Part shown: positions 1 through 6,237 of the stretch, piece by piece
Position numbering within the stretch: position 1 is the first letter of the stretch
How the letters are laid out: every line of letters begins with the position of its first letter
From: JBBRZF01 sp038236965
GTDB taxonomy: Bacteria; Acidobacteriota; Terriglobia; Terriglobales; Acidobacteriaceae
NCBI GenBank assembly: GCA_038236965.1
Contig: JBBRZF010000186.1
Location: forward strand, 1-6,434
Direction: 5' to 3'
DNA: 6,434 nucleotides
The notes under the pieces: model-generated
Told to the model about the DNA's origin: nothing
What the model saw: only the letters and a program-made list of their open reading frames with translations
The model's database searches: none
Translations under genes and position numbers: made by a program

Positions 1-419
1 AAGGTCTGACCTATCATCCCGCGCTGGATGCTGAAATAGATCGCTTCGTGCGCCAGGAAGAAGACGAAGGTCATGATGAGGCGGGAGCCCGGATTTTCTA
101 CGTCGATCTTCACTCCCAGCGACGAAGCCGCAAAGCCGACAAACGTCTTCGCGATGCCAAACACTCCCAGCGGATTATGCGTGAGGCTGTCTTGCAGCAA
201 TCCGATGGCGCTTCCCGTCAGTAGTCCACTCAAGGGATTGCGCCGCGCGACGGCGAAGAAGATCGTCACCAGCAGCGGCAGGTCGAAGACATTGAAGAAG
301 TGGATGCGTACCGGCAGAAATGCCTGCAGGAAGACCGCGAGCAGCGGAACACCGATCGATACCGGCCAAGGAAACCGGTAGACCTCTATCTGCTCGTGCG
401 ATGTGTAACTAAGGCTCAC
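1..419 (-). CDS. mreD: Rod shape-determining protein MreD (3' end outside window)
   Basis: MreD is a small polytopic inner-membrane protein that works with MreC and MreB in the elongasome, which directs side-wall peptidoglycan synthesis. Reading from a GTG at 419, 139 residues are visible before the window edge. The protein is strongly hydrophobic, with likely membrane segments near residues 19-37, 45-58, 64-76, 83-102 and 114-130. The family-like stretch from R60-N61-P62 through G65, G69 and G73 to L75-Q76-D77 is clear, followed by P83-L84-G85-V86-F87-G88. Full MreD proteins are about 160-170 residues, so roughly 20-30 residues are missing. The GTG lies four bases after the mreC stop, suggesting translational coupling; no good Shine-Dalgarno is visible. 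The reading frame is open across the whole segment, and the assignment is supported by its place directly after mreC. Confidence 0.9.
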   Translation of the reverse strand, partial: MSLSYTSHEQIEVYRFPWPVSIGVPLLAVFLQAFLPVRIHFFNVFDLPLLVTIFFAVARRNPLSGLLTGSAIGLLQDSLTHNPLGVFGIAKTFVGFAASSLGVKIDVENPGSRLIMTFVFFLAHEAIYFSIQRGMIGQT

Positions 420-423
420 GGTG

Positions 424-1722
424 TCAGTTTACCTGGGCGCGGGGCGCCGTAGAATCGCTGACCGCCGCTGGCTTCTTCGCCGCGGTTGCAGGCTTGGTGG
501 TGGCCGGAGACGCAACATCAGTCTTCGTCGTCACAGGCTTCGTAGTCGTCGTACCCACGGAATTCGTAGTCGTCGTGCCCACAGGTTTGGTCGTCGCGGG
601 CGTCGCGCCTGCAGGCTTGTTCGCAGTCACTCCCGCAGGCTTCGCAATCGCAGCAGGCTTCGTTGTCACACCTGCGGCAGGATTCACCCCCGCTGGCTTC
701 GCTGTGGTCGTCAAAGGTTTCGCGGTGGTCGCGTTCGGCGTAGCCGGTTTCGTACCACCTGGGTTCGCGATGGTTCCCGGCGTAGTCGCCGGAGTTTCAC
801 CGTCCGTCACCGCCGCAGCCTTCTGCGGCACCGACGGCAATCGCTCGGCAAGAATGTCCGACGCGCGAAGCGGTCCGCTTACATCCGGCCCCGTATAGGG
901 ATGCTCATCGATCTGTGTGATGACCAGCACCTCTTCCAGGCGCGAGAGGTCCGCCGCGGGCTTTACGCGGATGTTCAGAAACATGTCCTTGCCCGGCGCA
1001 ACCTGTGCCACGGTTCCCAGCGGCAGTCCCTTGGGAAATATCTGGTCGCCGCCACTGGTGCGTACCAGGTCGCCAGCCTGCACCGATTCATCGGACATGA
1101 TGTATTGCATCTGCACGCCGCCGGTCACAGTGCCCTTCAAGATGCCCTGCAGCCGCGATTTTTCCAGTGTCGCGCCAACCCCGCTCGTCTGGTCGGTGAT
1201 CACCAGAACCTGCGCCGTACCCGATTGCGCGCGCAAGACTTTGCCGACAACGCCATCCGGAGTGATGACCGCCATGTTCGGCTTCACACCATCATTGATT
1301 CCGCGATCGATATAGATCAGGCGCGACTGTTCGCTGCCGCTGGTGCCGATCACCTGCGCCGCCACCGTCTTCGAAATATATTGTTCCTTGAATTGCAACA
1401 GCGTCTGGATGCGATGCGCCTGCACTGCATCTTCGCGCAGACGAACCTGCTCCAGGCGTATCCGCTCCAGGTCCGAGCGCAACTGGTCGTTCTCCTTCTG
1501 CACATTGCGCAGGTAGAAGTACTTGCTCCACGCGTTCTGAATGCCGTGTTGCGTGTGGACGAAGGCTTTTTCCAGGGGAGTGATGCAGGCGATGGCCCAA
1601 GTGCGTATCAGCAGCGCGCCGCCGTCGTTGGGTCGCCGTACCTGCGTCGCCAGGCCGATGGCCTGCGCAAGCAGCACGCTCCCGAGAACGATCATGTTGA
1701 TGTGGCGCTTGAAAAAATCCAT
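424..1722 (-). CDS. mreC: Rod shape-determining protein MreC with long Thr/Ala/Pro/Lys-rich tail
   Basis: MreC is the bitopic scaffold linking cytoplasmic MreB to periplasmic wall synthases (PBP2/RodA in model species). The 432-aa product has a short cytoplasmic start (MDFFKRHIN), one membrane anchor at about residues 9-28, a charged coiled coil at about 68-115 (KENDQLRSDLERIRLEQ), and the paired beta-domain MreC core at about 119-272, including IDRGINDGV at 138-146, TPDGVVGKV at 154-162 and VRTSGGDQIFPKGLPLG at 220-236. Residues 273-432 form a low-complexity extension not found in typical MreC proteins of about 270-370 residues. It has about a dozen Lys, few acidic residues and recurrent KPA/TKP units, so it is basic and probably disordered in the periplasm. 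The ATG at 1722 is preceded by only a weak ribosome site. The gene follows mreB after 69 bp and precedes mreD by 4 bp. The core identification is firm; the tail's role is unknown. Confidence 0.96.
   Translation of the reverse strand: MDFFKRHINMIVLGSVLLAQAIGLATQVRRPNDGGALLIRTWAIACITPLEKAFVHTQHGIQNAWSKYFYLRNVQKENDQLRSDLERIRLEQVRLREDAVQAHRIQTLLQFKEQYISKTVAAQVIGTSGSEQSRLIYIDRGINDGVKPNMAVITPDGVVGKVLRAQSGTAQVLVITDQTSGVGATLEKSRLQGILKGTVTGGVQMQYIMSDESVQAGDLVRTSGGDQIFPKGLPLGTVAQVAPGKDMFLNIRVKPAADLSRLEEVLVITQIDEHPYTGPDVSGPLRASDILAERLPSVPQKAAAVTDGETPATTPGTIANPGGTKPATPNATTAKPLTTTAKPAGVNPAAGVTTKPAAIAKPAGVTANKPAGATPATTKPVGTTTTNSVGTTTTKPVTTKTDVASPATTKPATAAKKPAAVSDSTAPRAQVN
523..594 (-). repeat. 24-bp tandem repeat within mreC (8-residue units)
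   Basis: Three consecutive 24-bp units encode residues 377-400 of MreC: TTKPVGTT, TTNSVGTT and TTKPVTTK. At the DNA level, the plus-strand 24-mers starting at 539 and 563 share the first 14 bases (ttcgtagtcgtcgt) and differ only slightly afterwards. Shorter degenerate KPAG/TKPA units continue toward residue 330. The in-frame period suggests expansion by slippage or unequal recombination, so tail length probably varies among relatives. Confidence 0.8.
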
Positions 1723-1751
1723 TGCGAAGTTTGCATCCCGGAACTCTGGAG

Positions 1752-1780
1752 CTCCCGCTTCGCAGCAAACGAAGCAGGAG
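1752..1780 (-). other. Stem-loop in the mreB-mreC intergenic gap
   Basis: Read on the minus strand, CTCCTGCTTCG and CGAAGCGGGAG can form an 11-bp stem around a 7-nt loop (TTTGCTG). The single non-Watson-Crick position is U·G in the minus-strand RNA but would be a C·A mismatch in plus-strand RNA, which fits selection on the mreBCD transcript. No U-tract follows, so it is not a standard intrinsic terminator. It may act as an RNA-stability or processing element, or as a partial attenuator setting MreB above MreC/MreD. The pairing is seen directly; the role is inferred. Confidence 0.6.
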
Positions 1781-1791
1781 TCCGAGCCGAG

Positions 1792-2853
1792 TTATTCGAT
1801 CGAGATCTTCCGCAGCAGCTTGAAGTCGCTGAGCATTTTGCCGGTGCCCAGCACAACGCTGGCCAGCGGATCGTCGGCGATGGAAACCGGCAATCCGGTT
1901 TCTTCGCGGATACGTTTGTCGAGGTTTTTCAGCAATGCGCCGCCGCCCGTCAGCACAATGCCGCGGTCGCTGATGTCCGCCGAAAGTTCCGGCGGTGTGC
2001 GCTCCAGCGCAACCCGTATCGCGTTCATGATCGTCGAGACACATTCTCCCAGCGACTCGCGAATCTCGCTGTCGTCGATGGTGATCGTCTTCGGTACGCC
2101 CTCGATCAGGTTGCGTCCCTTGATCTCCATGGTCAACGGCTTTTCCAGCGGATAGGCGGAGCCTATCTCGATCTTGATCTGCTCGGCCGTGCGTTCGCCG
2201 ATCAGCAGGTTGTACTTGCGCTTCAGGTAATTCATGATGGATTCGTCCATCTGGTTTCCGGCCATGCGCACGGAACGCGAATAGACGATGCCGCTCAGCG
2301 AGATCACCGCGATGTCGGTCGTCCCGCCGCCGATGTCCACCACCATGTTGCCGCTTGGTTCCGTGATGGGCAGCCCGGCGCCGATTGCCGCGACCATGGC
2401 CTGCTCCACAAGATGTACTTCACTGGCCTTCGCGCGATACGCGGAATCCATGACCGCGCGCTTTTCCACCTGCGTGATCTCGGAAGGAACACCGATCACG
2501 ATGCGCGGATGAACCAGCATCTTCCGGTTGTGCGCCTTCTGGATAAAGTAGTTCAGCATCTTTTCCGTGACCTTGAAATCGGCGATGACGCCGTCTTTCA
2601 TCGGCTTGATGGCAACGATGTTGCCCGGCGTTCTTCCGAGCATTTCCTTCGCTTCCTTGCCTACGGCTTCCACTTCCCCGGTGTTCTTGTTGATGGCGAC
2701 GATGGAAGGTTCATTGACGACGATACCTTTGCCCTTGGCATACACCAGCGTGTTCGCCGTTCCCAGGTCGATCGCAAGATCGCTGGAGAACATGCTGAAC
2801 AGCGAGCGCATATTGGCGAAGCGAGATCCAGTATGAAAACCGTTCGATGGCAT
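1792..2853 (-). CDS. mreB: Rod shape-determining protein MreB (actin-like ATPase)
   Basis: MreB polymerises with ATP into membrane-associated filaments that orient wall synthesis and maintain rod shape. From the ATG at 2853 the protein is 353 aa, close to the usual ~340-350. It shows the actin-superfamily motifs: phosphate-1 DLGTANT (29-35), the VPSEITQVEKRAV region (122-134) containing the predicted catalytic Glu130, phosphate-2 DIGGGTTD (173-180), and the adenosine motif LTGGGALL (301-308). The membrane-contacting N-terminus RSLFSMFSSDL precedes the actin fold. Start choice is open. ATG 2853 has a purine-rich GAGAG upstream; ATG 2811 gives 339 aa and fits other MreBs well but has no ribosome site; a GTG at 2907 would add an unusual Gln-rich leader. 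It is the first gene of mreBCD, and the 3' end is followed by the hairpin before mreC. No key residue appears missing. Confidence 0.97.
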   Translation of the reverse strand: MPSNGFHTGSRFANMRSLFSMFSSDLAIDLGTANTLVYAKGKGIVVNEPSIVAINKNTGEVEAVGKEAKEMLGRTPGNIVAIKPMKDGVIADFKVTEKMLNYFIQKAHNRKMLVHPRIVIGVPSEITQVEKRAVMDSAYRAKASEVHLVEQAMVAAIGAGLPITEPSGNMVVDIGGGTTDIAVISLSGIVYSRSVRMAGNQMDESIMNYLKRKYNLLIGERTAEQIKIEIGSAYPLEKPLTMEIKGRNLIEGVPKTITIDDSEIRESLGECVSTIMNAIRVALERTPPELSADISDRGIVLTGGGALLKNLDKRIREETGLPVSIADDPLASVVLGTGKMLSDFKLLRKISIE

Positions 2854-3058
2854 TTCTAGATTTTCTCTCTGACAGATGGACTGCTGTTGAACAGCTTGAC
2901 GCTGCACTGTTTATTTCACATCCGGTCTTGGTAAAGCATAGACCGAAAACCTTATTAGCTGAGTTGAGCTTCCCGAGGGTACTAACGGCAGGAACGATGC
3001 AGGTTACGAACCCACAACGCACATCACGTGATGCGGAACCAACCCGCCCAAAATCATC
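2854..3058 (-). promoter_or_regulatory. Leader region of mreBCD with two dyad-symmetric sites
   Basis: This 205-bp gap lies between the FecR-like gene stop and mreB and presumably carries the mreBCD leader. Two short dyads stand out: the 12-bp perfect palindrome CATCACGTGATG at 3022-3033, and GCTGTT-G-AACAGC at 2883-2895, some 30 bases before the mreB ATG. Either could be an operator half-site pair. I could not pick a convincing -35/-10 pair, and I see no hairpin followed by a T-run, so neither an internal promoter nor a terminator after the upstream gene is demonstrated. Sequence otherwise unremarkable. Confidence 0.4.
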
Positions 3059-4288
3059 TTACTGGATAACAACCTTTTTTTGCTGGGTATTCACGCCACC
3101 TTTTGCATTTTGGGCTGTAATCGTGATCACACTTTCGCCTGTTGGCAGCGGCGGAGTCAGGTATTGGAAGCTGCCGTCGGTCGAAACCATCGGCACTTCC
3201 TGTCCATTCACCATCACCCGGGCCGTCACCTCGGTCTTGCCGCGAACCTCGATCACGTGTCCGTGCTGCACGAAAGCCTGCAATTCCATCGGCAGCGCAA
3301 CGCTTTCCGCTCCCTTGGGAATGATCGTGAAACGGTTCTTTTCGCTCTCGATCGATTCGTGCCCCACGCCATCCATTGCCTGCACCATCCAGTAATAGGC
3401 GCCCTCAGGCAAAACCGCAACGTGCTGCGGTTCTGCGACCTTGGTGTCCAGCACGATCGACGAGAAATAAGGATTGCGCGAAACCCGCAGATGATAACCC
3501 GCTCCACGGTCCAGCGGCGTCCAGGTGAACTGTACGTTTGCGACCTTGGCGATGGCGAAGATGGGAGCCATGTTGGCCGGACCGATCAGCGTCGGCGGAC
3601 CCAGCGTCTTGTCCCTGGCCATCTGCTTGGAATCGTTCGCGAAGGTCACCTTTTCGTAGTTTCCCAGGCGAACTACTTCGCCATTGCGGGTCACCTCTCC
3701 GGTGCCCTTCTTCAACAGTATCTCGTGATTATCGTGTCTCGGGTCGTTCAACACCTGCGCCGAACTCTCGGAGCCGAGTGTTGCCGTCGCGCCAGCCACC
3801 ACAACTCGGCTATGGGACCCCTGCGAGAAGGTCGCCGTCGTAAGGTCCACTGTTCCCGTCGTTACCTGTACGGCAACTTCCGTCTGCTGGTTGGCATTCA
3901 CGGAGTTGTCTTCCACCACGATCAGCGAATCCTGCTTCACCGTATAACTGCTGTTATCGGCGAAGACAACCTTCGCCATGCCTTCCGACCCGGTCTGGAC
4001 CACGTCGCCCTTTTCCAGCGGAGTGCTGTAGTCGGCGGATATCCAGGTATTGCTGCTGGCTTTCTTCACCCGGACCGTGCCGTCGATGTTGGTGAAGTGG
4101 GCCTGCTGCGCGCCGATTGGCGGAGCTACCTTCGGTTTTGCTCCCGTTATCTTGTCGATCAGGCCAAGAGAGAACTCACTTGCCGTCTGTATCCCGGCCT
4201 TCGTCGGCTCGGGAAAAACGAAGTACGACGCAACCCCGCATACCGCCGTGAATGCCAATAGAAACAAGGCAACACTGCGATAGGTCAT
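3059..4288 (-). CDS. Membrane-anchored FecR-domain protein with FN3-like and Ig-like C-terminal domains
   Basis: The product is 409 aa from the ATG at 4288. A short basic start (MTYR) and a hydrophobic segment at about residues 5-25 act as a signal-anchor; no lipobox is present. Residues about 63-220 resemble a FecR domain: a strand-rich segment with GTVRVKK, then LEKGDVVQTGSEGMAKVVFADNSSYTV in pieces (about 92-118), then a V-rich repeat. About 240-325 resembles a fibronectin-III-like unit (FTWTPLDRGAGYHLRVS, YYWMVQAMD). About 335-409 resembles a bacterial Ig/glucodextranase-B-like domain (VEVRG-type strand, VMVNGQEVP, PTGESVITITAQNAKG). Most of the protein should therefore lie outside the cytoplasmic membrane. 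No FecI sigma factor or TonB receptor is nearby, so classical iron signalling is unlikely; a peptidoglycan or envelope role beside mreBCD is inference. A GTG at 4333 would add 15 residues. Confidence 0.82.
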   Translation of the reverse strand: MTYRSVALFLLAFTAVCGVASYFVFPEPTKAGIQTASEFSLGLIDKITGAKPKVAPPIGAQQAHFTNIDGTVRVKKASSNTWISADYSTPLEKGDVVQTGSEGMAKVVFADNSSYTVKQDSLIVVEDNSVNANQQTEVAVQVTTGTVDLTTATFSQGSHSRVVVAGATATLGSESSAQVLNDPRHDNHEILLKKGTGEVTRNGEVVRLGNYEKVTFANDSKQMARDKTLGPPTLIGPANMAPIFAIAKVANVQFTWTPLDRGAGYHLRVSRNPYFSSIVLDTKVAEPQHVAVLPEGAYYWMVQAMDGVGHESIESEKNRFTIIPKGAESVALPMELQAFVQHGHVIEVRGKTEVTARVMVNGQEVPMVSTDGSFQYLTPPLPTGESVITITAQNAKGGVNTQQKKVVIQ

Positions 4289-4293
4289 GGTCG

Positions 4294-4313
4294 TCCACGA
4301 AACGTGGAACTCC
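4294..4313 (-). promoter_or_regulatory. Leader hairpin between GGAG and the FecR-like gene's ATG
   Basis: On the minus strand, GGAG (4313-4310) is followed by one T, then a perfect 6-bp stem TCCACG-TTT-CGTGGA (4308-4294), then CGACC and ATG at 4288. In linear form GGAG is 21 nt from the ATG, too far to work; with the hairpin folded the effective spacing is about 6 nt. This supports the ATG at 4288 as the start and hints at structure-dependent initiation. The stem is seen directly; the role is inferred. Confidence 0.4.
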
Positions 4314-4349
4314 GGTTTGCGTCTCCCAGGCACGATAGAACCTTAACCT

Positions 4350-4377
4350 AAAATATTTGGAAGCGAGAGTAACACAA
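4350..4377 (-). promoter_or_regulatory. Candidate sigma-70-type promoter for the FecR-like gene
   Basis: On the minus strand, TTGTGT (4377-4372) is separated by 16 bp from TATTTT (4355-4350). Transcription would begin near 4343, about 55 nt before the ATG at 4288 but only about 10 nt before the alternative GTG at 4333, so this promoter fits the downstream start better. The match is moderate and untested. Confidence 0.35.
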
Positions 4378-4474
4378 GCGTAACCTCTCACAATAGGTAT
4401 AAAGCTGGAGTAAACAGGTTAGGGGCCTTACCGGAGGAATCGATTCGCTGTTTCCCGCGCAAAAAAATATCGCG

Positions 4475-4522
4475 TCTCCTTCCCCCGTTCCCCCCGACTT
4501 GCCCTTCCTTCCTCCCCCGTCT
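4475..4522 (+). other. C-rich pyrimidine tract upstream of the aldehyde dehydrogenase gene
   Basis: About 48 bases are almost wholly C and T, with only five purines (4487, 4496, 4497, 4501, 4518). The tract contains CCTCC at 4511-4515, exactly complementary to the GGAGG ribosome site at 4546-4550. A run of seven A residues lies just upstream at 4461-4467. The complementary strand is correspondingly G/A-rich. It encodes nothing that I can support. Confidence 0.5.
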
Positions 4523-4527
4523 AACAT
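4499..4527 (+). promoter_or_regulatory. Candidate promoter for the aldehyde dehydrogenase gene
   Basis: TTGCCC (4499-4504) and TAACAT (4522-4527) are 17 bp apart, each matching four of six sigma-70 consensus bases. A start near 4534 would give a leader of about 25 nt containing the GGAGG. If this is right, the pyrimidine tract lies within the promoter spacer and upstream, not in the mRNA. An 8-bp palindrome AAACGTTT (4529-4536) overlaps the presumed start site. Confidence 0.35.
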
Positions 4528-4545
4528 TAAACGTTTGGATATACC

Positions 4546-4550
4546 GGAGG
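4546..4550 (+). promoter_or_regulatory. Strong Shine-Dalgarno site fixing the aldehyde dehydrogenase start
   Basis: A perfect GGAGG lies 8 nt before the ATG at 4559. This decides the start against the in-frame ATG at 4499, whose extra 20 residues (MPFLPPPSN...) would be encoded by the pyrimidine tract and are atypical for the family. Confidence 0.85.
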
Positions 4551-4558
4551 CACGGAAC

Positions 4559-6094
4559 ATGGCTACTACTGAGCATCTCTCGTCGGTTGATAAGACGGCG
4601 GGCAAAACTAAAGTCTATAAAAACTTCATAAATGGCGAATGGGTCGAGGCCTCTACGGGACAGACCTTCGAGAACCTCAATCCTGCGGATACGCGACAGG
4701 TAGTCGGCGTCTTCCAGAAGTCGGGCAAAAAAGATGTGGACGACGCAGTGGCCGCCGCACAGCACGCATATGCAAGCTGGCGCCTGGTGCCCGCGCCTCG
4801 TCGCGCAGAGATCATTTACAAGGCTTCGCGAATTCTCGAAGACCGCAAGGAACAGTACTCGCAGGACATGACCCGCGAGATGGGCAAGGTCATCAAGGAA
4901 ACGCGCGGCGATACCCAGGAAGCCATCGACACCGGCTACTACTTCGCCGGAGAAGGCCGTCGCATGTACGGTCACACCACGCCTTCCGAACTGCCTAACA
5001 AGTTTGCCATGTGCGTGCGTCAGCCCCTCGGAGTGGTGGGCATGATCACGCCGTGGAATTTCCCCATGGCGATTCCGTCGTGGAAGCTCTTCCCGGCCCT
5101 CATCGCCGGCAACACCGCGGTCATCAAGCCCGCGCAGGACACGCCGCTATCCGTTTACAACTTCGTCGCCGCCCTCACCGATGCCGGCGTTCCCAAGGGC
5201 GTGGTCAATATCGTCACCGGATTCGGCGCCGATGTAGGCACTCCCATCACCGAGCATAAGGACATCCGCGCCGTCTCGCTCACCGGTTCCACCGCCGTTG
5301 GACGCATCGTAGGTTCGAAGTGCGCGGAAACTTTCAAGCGTTGCTCGCTCGAACTCGGGGGCAAGAATCCCATGATCGTCCTCGACGACGCCAACCTCGA
5401 ACTCGCGCTCGAAGGCGCGCTCTGGGGCGCATTCGGAACCACCGGACAGCGTTGCACCGCCACCAGCCGCATCATCGTGCAGAAGGGCGTTTACAAGAAG
5501 TTCGTGGACACGCTCGTCGAGCGCGCCAAGAAACTAAAGGTCGGTAACGGACTCGACGAATCCGTCGAAATGGGTCCGGCGGTCAACAAGGCCCAGTTGG
5601 AAACCGATTTGAAGTACATCGAGATCGGCAAGGGCGAAGGCGCGAAATTGATGTGCGGCGGCAATCGTCTGGACAAAGGCGATTACGCGCATGGATGGTT
5701 CCTCGAGCCGACCGTCTTCTCCGACGTCGATACCAAGATGCGCATCGCCCAGGAAGAAATTTTCGGACCCGTCGTTTCGATCATTCCGTGCGACTCGCTC
5801 CAGCACGCGATTGAAATCGCAAACGACACCGTTTACGGCCTCTCGTCCGCGCTCTACACGAAAGATGTGAATGGCGCATTCCAGGGCATTCGCGACCTCA
5901 ATGCCGGAATCACCTACATCAACGCACCCACCATCGGCGCGGAAGTCCACCTGCCCTTCGGCGGCGTCAAGGCCACAGGCAACGGACATCGCGAAGGCGG
6001 CATTGGCGCATTCGACTTCTACACAGAGTGGAAGGCCGTCTACGTCGATTATTCCGACACGCTGCAAAAAGCCCAGATCGATCGCGGCGAGTAG
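4559..6094 (+). CDS. NAD(P)+-dependent aldehyde dehydrogenase (ALDH superfamily)
   Basis: This 511-aa enzyme should oxidise an aldehyde to a carboxylate in the cytoplasm using NAD+ or NADP+. All hallmark residues are present: oxyanion Asn167 in TPWNFP (164-169), coenzyme-binding Lys190 in IKPA, the Rossmann loop LTGSTAVG (241-248), general base Glu265 in LELGGKNP (264-271), nucleophile Cys299 in FGTTGQRCTATSR (292-304), and EEIFGPV (399-405). The 34-residue Glu-to-Cys spacing is the family norm. Length is normal and no motif is disrupted. The end (NAPTIGAEVHLPFGG at 455-469, then HREGG and FYTEWKAVYVDYS) recalls semialdehyde dehydrogenases such as alpha-ketoglutaric or aminoadipic semialdehyde types, but the substrate cannot be fixed from sequence. 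It has its own ribosome site and intrinsic terminator, and an aminotransferase follows on the same strand, consistent with amino-acid degradation. Superfamily certain, specificity open. Confidence 0.96.
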   Translation: MATTEHLSSVDKTAGKTKVYKNFINGEWVEASTGQTFENLNPADTRQVVGVFQKSGKKDVDDAVAAAQHAYASWRLVPAPRRAEIIYKASRILEDRKEQYSQDMTREMGKVIKETRGDTQEAIDTGYYFAGEGRRMYGHTTPSELPNKFAMCVRQPLGVVGMITPWNFPMAIPSWKLFPALIAGNTAVIKPAQDTPLSVYNFVAALTDAGVPKGVVNIVTGFGADVGTPITEHKDIRAVSLTGSTAVGRIVGSKCAETFKRCSLELGGKNPMIVLDDANLELALEGALWGAFGTTGQRCTATSRIIVQKGVYKKFVDTLVERAKKLKVGNGLDESVEMGPAVNKAQLETDLKYIEIGKGEGAKLMCGGNRLDKGDYAHGWFLEPTVFSDVDTKMRIAQEEIFGPVVSIIPCDSLQHAIEIANDTVYGLSSALYTKDVNGAFQGIRDLNAGITYINAPTIGAEVHLPFGGVKATGNGHREGGIGAFDFYTEWKAVYVDYSDTLQKAQIDRGE

Positions 6095-6126
6095 TTGACT
6101 CGATCGTTGGACCCAACGTACGAATG

Positions 6127-6155
6127 AAGGGAGCGGGCGACCGCTCCCTTTTCTT
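6127..6155 (+). terminator. Intrinsic terminator after the aldehyde dehydrogenase gene
   Basis: AAGGGAGCGG (6127-6136) and CCGCTCCCTT (6141-6150) form a perfect 10-bp stem closed by GCGA, a GNRA tetraloop, followed by TTCTT. Together with the stem's own final TT this gives TTTTCTT. It lies 33 bases after the stop codon and should end the transcript, making the dehydrogenase and the following aminotransferase separate units unless read-through occurs. Confidence 0.9.
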
Positions 6156-6237
6156 GCGATTTGGCATTCCCCGGATGTCGCGATACGTCACCGTGTAGGC
6201 CGTCGCAGGTCACGCGACTTCCTCCGCCCGCGGAAGG

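Noticed and set aside
494..898. A very hydrophobic Val/Ala/Phe-rich plus-strand frame that looks like a membrane protein.
   Set aside because: It is the reverse reading of the repetitive Thr/Ala/Pro/Lys tail of MreC; the hydrophobicity is a by-product of those codons.
421..2859. An 812-codon open frame on the plus strand across mreC and mreB.
   Set aside because: It is antisense to two clear genes. Its translation is rich in Arg, His and Leu with no domain I recognise, as expected from third-position bias in GC-rich genes on the opposite strand.
3015..3058. A possible terminator after the FecR-like gene formed by the CATCACGTGATG palindrome.
   Set aside because: The stem is only about six pairs with a wobble, and no T-run follows on the minus strand.
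3080..4261. A 393-codon plus-strand open frame opposite the FecR-like gene.
   Set aside because: Its composition is Arg/His-rich and without motifs, while the minus strand gives a coherent anchored beta-rich protein.
4190..4288. A possible lipoprotein signal in the FecR-like protein (Cys at residue 17 in FTAVCGV).
   Set aside because: The residue before Cys is Val, which does not fit the lipobox, so a plain signal-anchor is more likely.
4499..4558. A longer aldehyde dehydrogenase start at ATG 4499.
   Set aside because: It has no ribosome site, passes through the pyrimidine tract, and the ATG at 4559 has GGAGG at ideal spacing.
4388..4975. A 195-codon minus-strand frame overlapping the start of the aldehyde dehydrogenase.
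   Set aside because: It lies mostly antisense to a certain gene and across the promoter region, with no recognisable domain or ribosome site.
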